This document shows, piece by piece, positions 49,447 to 58,329 of a stretch of 64,000 bases of DNA (position 1 is its first letter; every line of letters begins with the position of its first letter). The stretch is from assembly GCA_029762755.1 (NCBI GenBank), contig JARVGH010000001.1, positions 124,001 to 188,000 on the forward strand. Direction: 5' to 3'. Position numbers and translations under genes: made by a program. This DNA comes from Candidatus Bathyarchaeum tardum (lineage in GTDB: Archaea > Thermoproteota > Bathyarchaeia > Bathyarchaeales > Bathyarchaeaceae). The notes below the pieces were generated by a model. That model had not been told where the DNA came from. It did no database searches and saw only the letters and a program-made list of their open reading frames with translations.

Positions 49447-49575
49447 TTGGGCAAATATTGTGTTAAAGATAAGAAAGTTCACAAGTTTCCACCAAAATGC
49501 GATACAGAACATTTGGGGGAAAAGATTTACGGATCACCACCGAAGGGATATGTTAAAATGCCCGAAATGTTTTGA
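49447..49575 (+). CDS. Small 42-aa protein
   Basis: A small gene from TTG 49447 with a very good ribosome-binding site (GAGGGGAG, 5-7 bases upstream) and a TGA at 49573. The product begins MGKYCVKDKKVHKFPPKCDT and ends KGYVKMPEMF. It is basic with two Cys and several His. No family. The surrounding 49183-49725 otherwise shows no gene. Confidence 0.5.
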   Translation: MGKYCVKDKKVHKFPPKCDTEHLGEKIYGSPPKGYVKMPEMF

Positions 49576-49725
49576 GTTGTCTTTTACTTATGGTGGAGGA
49601 GAAAAAATTAGTTAAAAACTTAGGTGTCTTTCTAAGAAAAATTAAGACTAAAGTTTTTTAGGTTGTACAAAATTTTTCAGTAAGCTCTTTAATAGTAACA
49701 ATATACAAATTCTATTCTAGCTAAT

Positions 49726-50061
49726 GTGATGATTATGACTAGTGGATTACTGGTTGCATCAAAAAATGGCTTAGATCTTCAACTTGAAAACTTAACTCCT
49801 ATAGAAGATTTTGAACAATTAGATTTGTTTAACAAATATGGTTTCAAAATAGGGTGGTATACTTTTGGAAAAGCCATTCATGTCATTTTAAAACAAATTC
49901 AAATGGGAGAAAATCAAATTTATTTGGCCGAAAAATTAATTGAAGCAGAATCCATCCTAAACAAACTAATAAATGAATTAGTTGAAAGTTTTGACGTCAC
50001 ATCAGAGGATCAAAAAGATATGTTCAAAATGTTAAAAGAACACGGTTGTTGTTATTTTTAA
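49726..50061 (+). CDS. Hypothetical helical protein
   Basis: A 111-aa protein that starts with GTG 49726 or the ATG directly after it; a TATA-like AATATACAAAT 25 bases upstream suggests a leaderless mRNA. The middle and end are amphipathic helices (HVILKQIQMGENQIYLAEKLIEAESILNKLINELVESF), and it ends in HGCCYF. No family recognised, soluble. Confidence 0.5.
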   Translation: MMIMTSGLLVASKNGLDLQLENLTPIEDFEQLDLFNKYGFKIGWYTFGKAIHVILKQIQMGENQIYLAEKLIEAESILNKLINELVESFDVTSEDQKDMFKMLKEHGCCYF

Positions 50062-50097
50062 TCTGAAACATACACAATTTAACTATAATCTCATTTT

Positions 50098-50403
50098 CTA
50101 GCCTTGTTCTTCAACACAACGATTGGTGTCGTCCATAATTTCCTGCAATTTTTCAAACATTTGTCTGTCTAATTCATCAAGTGGTGCAATAATTACTAAA
50201 TTATCTCCACTAATTGAAATGCTTCGACCCAAATAGGCTTCATTAATACGAGCCACTCTATCAAAACATTTTTCCCATTTGGAATCAGGAGTTGAATCTA
50301 AAGGAAAAAAGATTTTGTAAGTCTCAGGAAAACAAGTGTCTTTTTGAAAAATCAAGTTATCTGCTTCGAGTCTTCCTTTAAAATTTATTTTCTTTGCTGT
50401 CAA
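50098..50403 (-). CDS. Hypothetical soluble protein
   Basis: A 101-aa protein; unrecognised. It has beta-strand-like regions (INFKGRLEADNLIF; SISISGDNLVIIAPLDEL) and ends in a helix with DDTNRCVEEQG. Two or three Cys are scattered. It faces the 49726 gene tail to tail. Confidence 0.5.
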   Translation of the reverse strand: MTAKKINFKGRLEADNLIFQKDTCFPETYKIFFPLDSTPDSKWEKCFDRVARINEAYLGRSISISGDNLVIIAPLDELDRQMFEKLQEIMDDTNRCVEEQG

Positions 50404-50532
50404 ATTATCCCCCTTCTTCTATAAACAATTTATAGTTATGGTAAATATAAACGGTTTCACTTCATGATTTCGTAAGGTAGTTTACCTTAAAAAAAGTTGG
50501 TTTTGTGTCGATTTCATATCTGTTTATGAATT

Positions 50533-50721
50533 TCAACCCATCACTGCTTCCAAATTGTTACGTGTTTTTTCAATGTTTACCCATTTTGTGCTTGCTAGCA
50601 ATGCAATATATAAACTTGTAAACCCAATAACACCTATTAGTTCTTGGTTAAAAGCAAAATAAATTGCAAGCATGTCTGAAATAAAAGCAAATACCCAGAT
50701 GTGTTTTACATTAAGTTTCAT
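50533..50721 (-). CDS. Small two-TM protein
   Basis: A 62-aa protein made of two membrane helices (about residues 7-24 and 28-46) with a short turn and a charged tail (KTRNNLEAVMG). Not recognised; likely a small membrane protein. AT-rich sequence before the start gives no clear site. Confidence 0.45.
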   Translation of the reverse strand: MKLNVKHIWVFAFISDMLAIYFAFNQELIGVIGFTSLYIALLASTKWVNIEKTRNNLEAVMG

Positions 50722-50842
50722 TTTTGTTGCTCCATTAAATTGTTAAATTTATTGCTAGACCATATGTACATTTCTACCAAAAAATGGCAAAAATGTGTCA
50801 TTTTGTGAGAAAAAAATTTAAACTTTTGAAAAAGTTTTTGTT

Positions 50843-51286
50843 CTAAACTATTTCATCTGTTATTATTGAAGAAAAAAGCTCTTCAACCCCTCTTTGACCT
50901 CTTAATTTTTCAATAAAAGAGGATAACGCTTTAAGTGTTTCAAATCTACATTTCAATATTAGATCAAAATTGGCCCCCTGAACGTCAGCTAATTCGTGTA
51001 CCTCTGTATTTTTTAGAAGACTATCCACAATTTTAGATTTTGGAACACGGTCAGTGTTAGGCGTAGTTTCAGATATATTAACAAAAAGATATGCCCCTAT
51101 CGGTCTATTGGTTTTTTCATATTCAATATTTGCTCTATAACCCTTGATGATTTTTTCTTGTTCTAACTTCCTTATCCGTCTATGGACTGTTGAGATTGGT
51201 AATCCAATTTTCTGTGCAATAGATCTACTAGACAATTTTGCATTTTTTTCTAACACCTGCAAAATCTGTTCATCTTTATTATTCAT
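50843..51286 (-). CDS. Lrp/AsnC-family transcriptional regulator
   Basis: A 147-aa regulator from ATG 51286 (frame open to 51355). HTH: DEQILQVLEKNAKLSSRSIAQKIGLPISTVHRRIRKLEQEKIIKGY, then the RAM domain for ligand binding and oligomerisation: IGAYLFVNISETT, VHELADVQGANFDLILKCRFETLKALSSFIEKLRGQRGVEELFSSII. The standard Lrp length and layout. The target is unknown, with neighbours mostly small proteins. Confidence 0.9.
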   Translation of the reverse strand: MNNKDEQILQVLEKNAKLSSRSIAQKIGLPISTVHRRIRKLEQEKIIKGYRANIEYEKTNRPIGAYLFVNISETTPNTDRVPKSKIVDSLLKNTEVHELADVQGANFDLILKCRFETLKALSSFIEKLRGQRGVEELFSSIITDEIV

Positions 51287-51428
51287 GACATGTCGTATGT
51301 TATGACCCGCATATAATATTTTTTTATAAAAATAGAACTCAATATTTTCCCTCATTTAATTAGAGGCTTAAAACAAAAAACTGAAACACAAAAGAATTAT
51401 TTAGAAAAGAGAATTTTGAGATCAATTA

Positions 51429-51644
51429 TTAATTCTCTTTGATTGGTGCAGGAAGGTTTGGTGGCATCTTTGCTGGTGAATTCGGTACTTTTTGTTGATC
51501 AATTGTTTTGATTCCTTTTTTGTGTACCTTGTTAATATGGTTCGACAATTTGTTCTGTGCCTGACTTCTTTTTGGTTGTAAAGTTTTCCATTGGCAAAGA
51601 TCACATTTTGCAAGCCAATTCCCATTATCTTCTTTAATAATCAA
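51429..51644 (-). CDS. C2H2-type zinc finger protein
   Basis: A 71-aa protein with a single C-x2-C...H-x4-H finger: CDLCQWKTLQPKRSQAQNKLSNHINKVH. A Pro-rich tail follows (NSPAKMPPNLPAPIKEN). Archaeal C2H2-like proteins of about this length are known. It may bind nucleic acid. Confidence 0.6.
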   Translation of the reverse strand: MIIKEDNGNWLAKCDLCQWKTLQPKRSQAQNKLSNHINKVHKKGIKTIDQQKVPNSPAKMPPNLPAPIKEN

Positions 51645-51725
51645 AATTATTTGCCCCCATAAAACACATGTTCTATCTTCTTAATAGGATTATCGAACAA
51701 GGGATGATCACTCAAATTCTTGCAC

Positions 51726-51938
51726 TTAGCAAGACACTTTGTCAACAGCAAAAGCAATTTTGACATTTGTTCGATACTCAACAATCTTTCCGTTTTCTAC
51801 ATGCCCAGTCCAGCTTAGAACATCTACGCCTTGTATGTTTCTAATTGTTTTTGCTGCTCGTTCAATAGCATTGTCAACAGCATCTTGCCAGTTTTTATCT
51901 GAAACTCCAACTAGCTCAATTACTTTAATAATGGTCAT
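51726..51938 (-). CDS. Dodecin
   Basis: A 70-aa dodecin: IKVIELVGVSDKNWQDAVDNAIERAAKTIRNIQGVDVLSWTGHVENGKIVEYRTNVKIAFAV. It assembles as a dodecamer that stores flavins (FMN/riboflavin); the Trp of VLSWTGH stacks against them. GAGGTGAAAAA precedes the ATG. The candidate structured RNA at 51975 lies just upstream of it on this strand. Confidence 0.92.
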   Translation of the reverse strand: MTIIKVIELVGVSDKNWQDAVDNAIERAAKTIRNIQGVDVLSWTGHVENGKIVEYRTNVKIAFAVDKVSC

Positions 51939-51974
51939 TTTTTCACCTCGTATATTAACAAAATATAATTATCA

Positions 51975-52106
51975 AGCGGGGTCTAAGCCTTGATTTTTTG
52001 TTTGGCCCGTATAAAACAACGTTTTTGTCGTTTCCCAATCTTTCGCCTTTTGGATTGGTTCGCTCGTTGTTAGAACGCAAAAAGGTTCTAAGCGTGCTCC
52101 CCCGCT
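51975..52106. ncRNA. Candidate multi-helix structured RNA
   Basis: Five nested or adjacent perfect stems: AGCGGGG 51975-51981 with CCCCGCT 52100-52106; AACAACG 52015-52021 with CGTTGTT 52065-52071; CCAATC 52035-52040 with GATTGG 52053-52058; TTAGAAC 52070-52076 with GTTCTAA 52085-52091; GCC 51986 with GGC 52004. It lies in the 470-base gap before dodecin; strand is open, since TATA-like runs exist on both sides. I recognise no known RNA family; a MITE with terminal repeats is the alternative. Confidence 0.5.
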
Positions 52107-52411
52107 CACATTAAAATATATTCTCAGCACCACTTATAAACCCTGTCTTAAGCTATGATTTCATTTGAAGTCGGAGCGCTATTGTTTGCCTTTTCAAAAA
52201 GTACCATTATTTTTATGTTTTTAACAAAAATGATTCCTATCGAAAAAATCAACTGTCAATTGAAAACAGTAAAAAACAACTTAAAGATTATTAAATATCT
52301 ACGGCTCCCTGTTCATGTATCTTATGTTTTCATCCCCTAAAACTATGTTTTTACCTTGAGGGTCAACATACCTGACGACTTTGTTCAAGTCTTAGTGCCT
52401 AATTGTTTTGT

Positions 52412-53212
52412 CTATATTTCGGTTGCCTTGTTCCACATCATTTCAAAATAGTCTTGAAGAATTGTAACTAAGTGCTGGTTACTTACCCATAAATCTGGAG
52501 TTTCTTCTGGACTGGCAACTGAATTGCTAATCATTGCCTCTTTTTTATCACGCAGAAACAATATTGCTGGAGGCGGGGGTGGAATACACTTGATTGAATA
52601 TAATGGATGCTCTAATATCTCTTTGAGTTCATTTTTAAATTGCTCTTTGTCTGGAGGTGTATCTATAATCTGGCGAATTTGGATGCCTTTGTCCAAAGAC
52701 TTTTTGATGTTTGCATAGTTATTGTAAAATGCTTTTTTTATTCTAATCCATGCCCCAATTCCGTCTATTGCTTTTTGGCTTTCACCTAATCCTTGATGTA
52801 ACTTCGATAAAGTCAGCGCTTTTCCAGAAACAACAACAAATTCTGGTTTTTCATCTTGGACCGAACTTGTTATTGTTTGTTTTTTGACGCTTTTAATCAA
52901 GTCTGTGGTTTCTGTTTTCAGGTTGGTGAATTCTGTATTTTTATTCTCCATTAAAATCGAGATTCCAATCTCTATTGGGGTTGCCTTGAATTTTGTTGGG
53001 GCGTCTAAAATTTTTTCAACTAACCCTATTTGGTTGAGGTTTTCTGTTATTTTGTAAATGTGCTGTCGGGCAATTTTTGTACCTCTTGAAATAGTTTTGA
53101 TGGGTGCTATGCCTGATTTAGTTAACCAAAGGTAAACTATGGCTTGCCTGCTTGTAAGTCCTAATTTTGTCATTGTTTGAACTTCATTTCGTGGATTGTT
53201 CAACTTTTTCAC
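52412..53212 (-). CDS. TrmB-family transcriptional regulator
   Basis: A 266-aa regulator with an N-terminal winged helix (LGLTSRQAIVYLWLTKSGIAPIKTISRGTKIARQHIYKITENLNQIGLV) and a C-terminal PLD-like or sensor domain with KPEFVVVSGKALTLSKLH and IKCIPPPPPAILFLRDKKEAMI, typical of TrmB proteins that respond to sugars or other ligands. GTG 53212 starts it; ATG 53173 is possible. It is divergent from the PQQ-propeller gene with about 180 bases between, which it may control. Confidence 0.82.
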   Translation of the reverse strand: MKKLNNPRNEVQTMTKLGLTSRQAIVYLWLTKSGIAPIKTISRGTKIARQHIYKITENLNQIGLVEKILDAPTKFKATPIEIGISILMENKNTEFTNLKTETTDLIKSVKKQTITSSVQDEKPEFVVVSGKALTLSKLHQGLGESQKAIDGIGAWIRIKKAFYNNYANIKKSLDKGIQIRQIIDTPPDKEQFKNELKEILEHPLYSIKCIPPPPPAILFLRDKKEAMISNSVASPEETPDLWVSNQHLVTILQDYFEMMWNKATEI

Positions 53213-53394
53213 TTCTTTAAAGATTTTAGTTTTTGTACGTTTTAGCTTAAATATTTCAACCTTTTCGTCCTAATGGGACACTCAAACCATTAAATGTTGC
53301 TCTTTGATTTTGACATTTCTGTAGAAGGAATGAAGCATTTTTACTGCTTATTCCATCTCTTTGAAAAAATGAAAAATAATTGGTGAAAATACAA

Positions 53395-55926
53395 ATGGAA
53401 AATACGATTAAAAAATCTAAAACTTCTACTATCGCTTTGGTACTAATATTAACATTATCAACTTTAATCATTGCTTTGCCAACCGTTAACGCTCAAGCAA
53501 CCCGAAAACAATCCTACCCTTATATCGGTGGAATTCCCAACCCAGTTGGTGTGGGTCAAATGGTTTTGTTGCACGTCGGTATAACCGATTCAACACAAAC
53601 CACAGAAGATGGATTTACAGGTCTAACTGTAACTGTCACTGACCCTGAAGGAAACGAAGAAATCCTTGGTCCCTTCAGAACCGACTCAACTGGTGGAACT
53701 GGTACAGTTTACACCCCTACTATGGCAGGAACCTACGAGTTAGTAACAAATTTCCCTGCACAATGGTACAACTACACTGGATTCTACTACGGGTTCCCAG
53801 TTAGTTCTGCAACTTACTATGAAGAAGGCACCAGTGACGTTCTAGAGCTCATCGTTGAAGACGTGCAAGTTGAGTACTACCCAGCAGCAAACCTTCCAAA
53901 CGAATACTGGACTCGACCAATCGATTCCCAACTTCGTGAATGGAACACAATTGCTGGAAACTGGTTAATGACTCCTGAAAACTTGTATGCTCCCTACAAT
54001 GACGAAGCGCCAAACACTGTCCACATTCTGTGGCGAAAAACACTAACAACAGGAGGTCTTGTTGGCGGTGAACTAGGAGATCACTCCTTTGAATCTGGTG
54101 ACGCATACGAAGGATTCTGGAGCAATTCAGTAGTCCTTGCTGGTAACCTTTACTACAACAAATACAAGAGCGGCTATCCCATTCAGGAAGTTGTTGCAGT
54201 AGATCTTCACACTGGTGAAGAACTATGGTGCAAGACTTTAGGTAACAACGAACAAGTAGCATACGGTCAAACTTTGTTCTGGTCCTCATTTAACTACCAC
54301 GGAACCTTTGATTACATATGGACTCTCGAAAGTGCTCCTGGTTTAATGGGACTTTCAGCTACTACTTGGCATGCATATGACCCAATCAATGGTGAACTTG
54401 TTTACAGCATGGAAAATGTACCTGGTGGTCTTCTAAAAGTTGGTCAAAACGGTGAATTTCTGATATACACTGTAAACTTGAATGCTGGTTGGATGAGTAT
54501 GTGGAACTCAACGCATGTAGTCTCCGATTCAGGAAGCTGGATGGCTGGGTTCTCAGGTTCTGGTTTCGGAACATACGATGCCACAGCAGGCTATCAATGG
54601 AACGTAACTATCCCAACAGATCTGGTTGGAACTGCTCAAGCAGTAGTTGGCGACCGAATCATCGGTGTTGATGTTGGCGCATTGTTCGTCCAAGATTCAG
54701 ACGGTACACCCATTGAAATGTGGGGAATTGACTTGTCTGAAGGAAACCAAGGAGACGTATTATTCGACACAACTTGGACTCCGCCTGCAGGTGGTAACTT
54801 GAGTTTCCTATGGTCTGCTGCAAGCTTTGAAGACGGCGTGTTTGTAATATCTGCAAAAGAATCACGAACTCACCACGCTTTCAGCATTGACGACGGCGAT
54901 TTTGAATGGTCAACTGACTCTCAATACTACATGGACATGTGGGTCGAAAATGCCTTCATTAACCTTGGAGTTAACATCGCTTACAACAAACTCTTCTCGG
55001 CAGGATATGGTGGAATAGTATACTGCTACGACATTACCGACGGGAGCCTACTATGGACCTATGACGCAGTGGACACATACTCCGAAATTCTCTGGGGCAA
55101 CAGCTGGCCACTAGACACACTATTCTTCACTGACGAAAAAGTCTACATTGCTCACTCTGAACACTCACCCCTTGATCCTAAAGCACGTGGTGCACCCTTC
55201 ATCTGTCTAGATGTAAAAACTGGTGACGAAATCTTCCGTGTTGACGGTATTGTCCGATCAACAGTTTGGGGAGGCGACGCAGTCATCGGTGACAGCATCA
55301 TTGCATCAATGAACACCTATGACATGCAAATCTACGCTTTCGGAAAAGGTGCAAGCGCAACCACCGTTGAAATCAAGAACAATGTTGTTTCCCTAGGAAA
55401 CAGTGCATTGGTCACGGGAACTGTGATGGATGTTTCTCCAGGCACAAACGAAGCAGGTTTGACAATCCGATTCCCAGATGGTGTTGCAGCAATCTCTGAC
55501 AACGACATGGGCGCATGGATGAAATACGTCTACCAACAAGCAGACCGCCCAGCAGATGCAGTTGGTGTTTCAGTCAAAATTGAAGCAATAACTCCAGACA
55601 TGGAATGCATACCCCTAGGCACAACCACAAGCGACTCTTATGGCAACTATGCCTTGGCATTTACTCCCGAAATGGAAGGAATATACACCATCATTGCAAC
55701 CTTTGAAGGCTCTGACGGATACTATGGCTCCTCACAATCAACATACCTCAATGTTGGTCCAGCACCTACACCAGCAACTCCAATCGACAACGAACCAGTC
55801 GACACTGAACCCGTAGAAACAGAAGAACCAGCAGGCTTCATCACAACAGAAGTAGCCATAATCGCAGCAATTGCAGTCGCAGCAGTAATCGGCGTAGCCG
55901 CATACGTTCTGCTCAAACGCAAATAA
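53395..55926 (+). CDS. PQQ-type beta-propeller surface protein with Ig-like domains
   Basis: A 843-aa surface protein. Signal peptide (TIALVLILTLSTLIIALPTVNA), a beta-sandwich domain (to about residue 160), a WD/PQQ-like propeller with many GEELW, GDGSLLWTYD- and VYCYDITD-like blades (residues about 200-660), one Ig-like domain (DVSPGTNEAGLTIRF... TSDSYGNYALAFTP), a Pro/Thr/Glu linker and a C-terminal helix (VAIIAAIAVAAVIGVAAYVLLKRK). GGTGA precedes ATG 53395. It may bind a quinone or a sugar, or be structural. Confidence 0.82.
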   Translation: MENTIKKSKTSTIALVLILTLSTLIIALPTVNAQATRKQSYPYIGGIPNPVGVGQMVLLHVGITDSTQTTEDGFTGLTVTVTDPEGNEEILGPFRTDSTGGTGTVYTPTMAGTYELVTNFPAQWYNYTGFYYGFPVSSATYYEEGTSDVLELIVEDVQVEYYPAANLPNEYWTRPIDSQLREWNTIAGNWLMTPENLYAPYNDEAPNTVHILWRKTLTTGGLVGGELGDHSFESGDAYEGFWSNSVVLAGNLYYNKYKSGYPIQEVVAVDLHTGEELWCKTLGNNEQVAYGQTLFWSSFNYHGTFDYIWTLESAPGLMGLSATTWHAYDPINGELVYSMENVPGGLLKVGQNGEFLIYTVNLNAGWMSMWNSTHVVSDSGSWMAGFSGSGFGTYDATAGYQWNVTIPTDLVGTAQAVVGDRIIGVDVGALFVQDSDGTPIEMWGIDLSEGNQGDVLFDTTWTPPAGGNLSFLWSAASFEDGVFVISAKESRTHHAFSIDDGDFEWSTDSQYYMDMWVENAFINLGVNIAYNKLFSAGYGGIVYCYDITDGSLLWTYDAVDTYSEILWGNSWPLDTLFFTDEKVYIAHSEHSPLDPKARGAPFICLDVKTGDEIFRVDGIVRSTVWGGDAVIGDSIIASMNTYDMQIYAFGKGASATTVEIKNNVVSLGNSALVTGTVMDVSPGTNEAGLTIRFPDGVAAISDNDMGAWMKYVYQQADRPADAVGVSVKIEAITPDMECIPLGTTTSDSYGNYALAFTPEMEGIYTIIATFEGSDGYYGSSQSTYLNVGPAPTPATPIDNEPVDTEPVETEEPAGFITTEVAIIAAIAVAAVIGVAAYVLLKRK

Positions 55927-55973
55927 ATCAACCCCCCTTTCTCCCCTTTTTTTCGTGGGAGAATCCATTGGAA

Positions 55974-56096
55974 GAAAACAAGGGGCTGAAAAGACCCTAG
56001 CACAAATGAAAATAACCAAAAGATAGTAGCAATGGTTTTTTCATTTTTTCATTCCTTCAAAGCCTTGTGCTAGGATCTCAGCAAACCCTTGTTTTC
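55974..56096 (+). repeat. Long inverted repeat after the surface gene
   Basis: Arms of 32 bases (55974-56005 and 56065-56096) pair over GAAAACAAGGG (11 bp), GCTGA (5 bp) and CCTAGCACAA (10 bp), with a 59-base loop. It follows the propeller gene stop by 48 bases. It could end transcription, stabilise the mRNA 3' end or be a small mobile element. Confidence 0.65.
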
Positions 56097-56195
56097 CGTT
56101 TAGTTGTCTTTTTTCTTACTCAAAACAATTAAATTAGCGCTGGGCTAATATGCAATGAAGTTAAATTATTAACAGAAAAGGAGCAGTGAAATACT

Positions 56196-56402
56196 TTGGG
56201 TCGAGTAGGTAAAGGACAAAAATGTAGCGTTTCAGGCTGTGATAAAGATGCGATTCGTTCTCTTCCGCGGGAAAAAGTAAGCTCAGCAGGACTAAAAGTT
56301 GACGGCGAAAAACGATCATACCTTTGCAGAGAACACTACAAAGAATACAAAAAAGGCAGCAAAAAAGACAAACTCCTCGAACAATGGAGGCACAAAGGCT
56401 AA
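56196..56402 (+). CDS. Small zinc-binding protein upstream of thrS
   Basis: A 68-aa basic protein with C-x4-C (CSVSGC) and C-x2-H (CREHYKEY) giving a possible zinc site, rich in Lys. TTG 56196 starts it; AGAAAAGGAG is upstream. Unknown function; the arrangement with thrS 61 bases downstream suggests a translation-linked or nucleic-acid binding role. Confidence 0.6.
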   Translation: MGRVGKGQKCSVSGCDKDAIRSLPREKVSSAGLKVDGEKRSYLCREHYKEYKKGSKKDKLLEQWRHKG

Positions 56403-56463
56403 TGCCTAAATGTGTTTGTTCATTGGTCTTCAATTTTATTGACTTGAAAGCTGGCTGTTCAGA

Positions 56464-58329
56464 TTGAGAATTCTTCAGTTACATTCAAACTTTATCGAAT
56501 ACGAAGCAATTGAAAAAGAAATTCCCTCTGCAGAGGAACTCGAAAAAACCAAAGACCGCATCGAAGAAGTTGTAGTGCTTTTTACTGCAGTTGAAGAAGG
56601 TGACGACCTAAACGTTGCAAAGAAAGCCATGGAAAGCACTAAAGTATCGTTAGATCAACTCAAAGTTAATCGTGTGTTGATTTATCCTTATGCTCACTTG
56701 AGCAGCAATTTGGCTAAACCTTCTGAAGCTTTGAAGGTTCTTAATGAACTCAAAAACGTCGCCAAGGAGATGGGGATAGAAACATATTCTTCACCTTTTG
56801 GCTGGTGCAAACAGTTCTCAATTTCCATTAAAGGTCACCCATTGGCTGAGCACCTTAGAGTAGTTACATGTGACTCAGAAAAAGAAGAGGTTGTCTGTGA
56901 TGCTCTTAAAGCAGAAGAAAAACTCAAATCATATTGGTATGTGTTGCAGCCTGACGGTGAGTTAATTCCCGTAAAAGAATATCGCTTCAAAGACTGGAAA
57001 AACTTAGAAAAATTATGCAAATATGAAATCAAGAAAGTTCGTGCTGAACAGAATGTTCCGCCTCATGTTCCTTTGATGAAGCGGCTAGAAATCGCAGACT
57101 ATGAACCTGGAAGCGACCCTGGCAACCTGCGGTGGTATCCTAAAGGTCGTATGATAAAATCGTTGATAGAACAGTATGTAACCGAAAAAGTAATCGATTA
57201 CGGGGGAATGGAAGTTGAAACCCCCATCATGTACGACCTTGAGCACCCTGCAATTGCTCATTATCTTCAACGTTTTCCTGCCCGTCAATACGTCTTATGT
57301 TCGGACAAGCGCGACTTCTTTTTAAGGTTCAGCGCCTGTTTTGGTCAGTTTTTAATGGTGCACGACACCCAATTCAGTTACAAGCAACTTCCGTTGCGGA
57401 TGTATGAATTAACAAAATACGCTTTCCGCCGAGAAAAAAGCGGCGAAGTAACAGGGTTGCGCAGGCTTCGTTGTTTTACTATGCCTGATTGTCATGCTTT
57501 GGTTGCTGACATGGATCAAGCAAAAGAAGAGTTTCTGGTTCGTTTCCAAATGTCCATGGGAATTATGGACAGTCTGGAACTAAACAAAGAAACCGATTAC
57601 GAGTTAGCAATCCGAGTAACCAAGGACTTCTATGCTGAAAACAAGGATTTTGTTCTCAATATGGTGAAGTTATTTGGCAAACCTGTCCTCATTGAAATGT
57701 GGGAAGAACGCTTCTTCTATTTTGTTTTGAAATGGGAATTCAATTTCGTGGATAATCTAAACAAGGCTTCTGCTCTTTCCACTGACCAAATCGACATAGA
57801 AAACTCTAAGCACTACGACATGACCTACGTGGACGAAAACGGCGAAAAACAATATCCTTTGGTTTTGCACTGTTCCCCAAGCGGAGCCATCGAACGGGAC
57901 GTATATGCCCTGCTGGAAAAAGCTCACCGAGACTCTTTGAAAGGAAAAACACCAATCTTGCCTTTATGGCTGGCTCCTACTCAGTTGAGGATTATTCCGG
58001 TTTCCGAAAAGTATCTCGACGAGGCAGAAAAACTGATGAAAAAAATCGAAAACTGTAACGTGCGCGTTGACGTCGATGATAGAGCCCTAAGTTTAGGCAA
58101 AAAAGTTCGAGCTGCAGAAAAAGAATGGGTAAACTACGTGCTGGTATACGGCGAAAAAGAAGCAAACTCTGAAGTATTGCCAGTTCGGGACCGAAATGCT
58201 GGAAAACAAATCCGTGAAATGAGACTTCAAGAATTAACCAATGAAATCAATGAAAAAACTGCAGATAAGCCCTTCAAACCTTTAGCCTTGCCCAAGTTGC
58301 TGTCAAAAAGACCTCAGTTTTCTTTTTAA
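56464..58329 (+). CDS. thrS: Threonyl-tRNA synthetase (archaeal type)
   Basis: A 621-aa class II synthetase. Residues 1-140 form the archaeal editing domain (RILQLHSNFIEYEA; KVNRVLIYPYAHLSSNLAKP; SSPFGWCKQFSISIKGHPLAEHL), which resembles D-Tyr deacylase and removes serine from tRNA-Thr. Then the catalytic core (YPKGRMIKSLIEQYV; VLCSDKRDFFLRFSACFGQF; ELTKYAFRREKSGEVTGLRRLR) and the anticodon domain (LPLWLAPTQLRIIPVSEKY). TTG 56464 starts it. It converges on the radical-SAM gene with a 4-base overlap. Confidence 0.96.
   Translation: MRILQLHSNFIEYEAIEKEIPSAEELEKTKDRIEEVVVLFTAVEEGDDLNVAKKAMESTKVSLDQLKVNRVLIYPYAHLSSNLAKPSEALKVLNELKNVAKEMGIETYSSPFGWCKQFSISIKGHPLAEHLRVVTCDSEKEEVVCDALKAEEKLKSYWYVLQPDGELIPVKEYRFKDWKNLEKLCKYEIKKVRAEQNVPPHVPLMKRLEIADYEPGSDPGNLRWYPKGRMIKSLIEQYVTEKVIDYGGMEVETPIMYDLEHPAIAHYLQRFPARQYVLCSDKRDFFLRFSACFGQFLMVHDTQFSYKQLPLRMYELTKYAFRREKSGEVTGLRRLRCFTMPDCHALVADMDQAKEEFLVRFQMSMGIMDSLELNKETDYELAIRVTKDFYAENKDFVLNMVKLFGKPVLIEMWEERFFYFVLKWEFNFVDNLNKASALSTDQIDIENSKHYDMTYVDENGEKQYPLVLHCSPSGAIERDVYALLEKAHRDSLKGKTPILPLWLAPTQLRIIPVSEKYLDEAEKLMKKIENCNVRVDVDDRALSLGKKVRAAEKEWVNYVLVYGEKEANSEVLPVRDRNAGKQIREMRLQELTNEINEKTADKPFKPLALPKLLSKRPQFSF

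Noticed and set aside
52155-52340. Plus-strand 61-codon frame before the TrmB gene
   Set aside because: No ribosome-binding site, low-complexity Lys/Phe/Ile content in an AT-rich gap; not supported.
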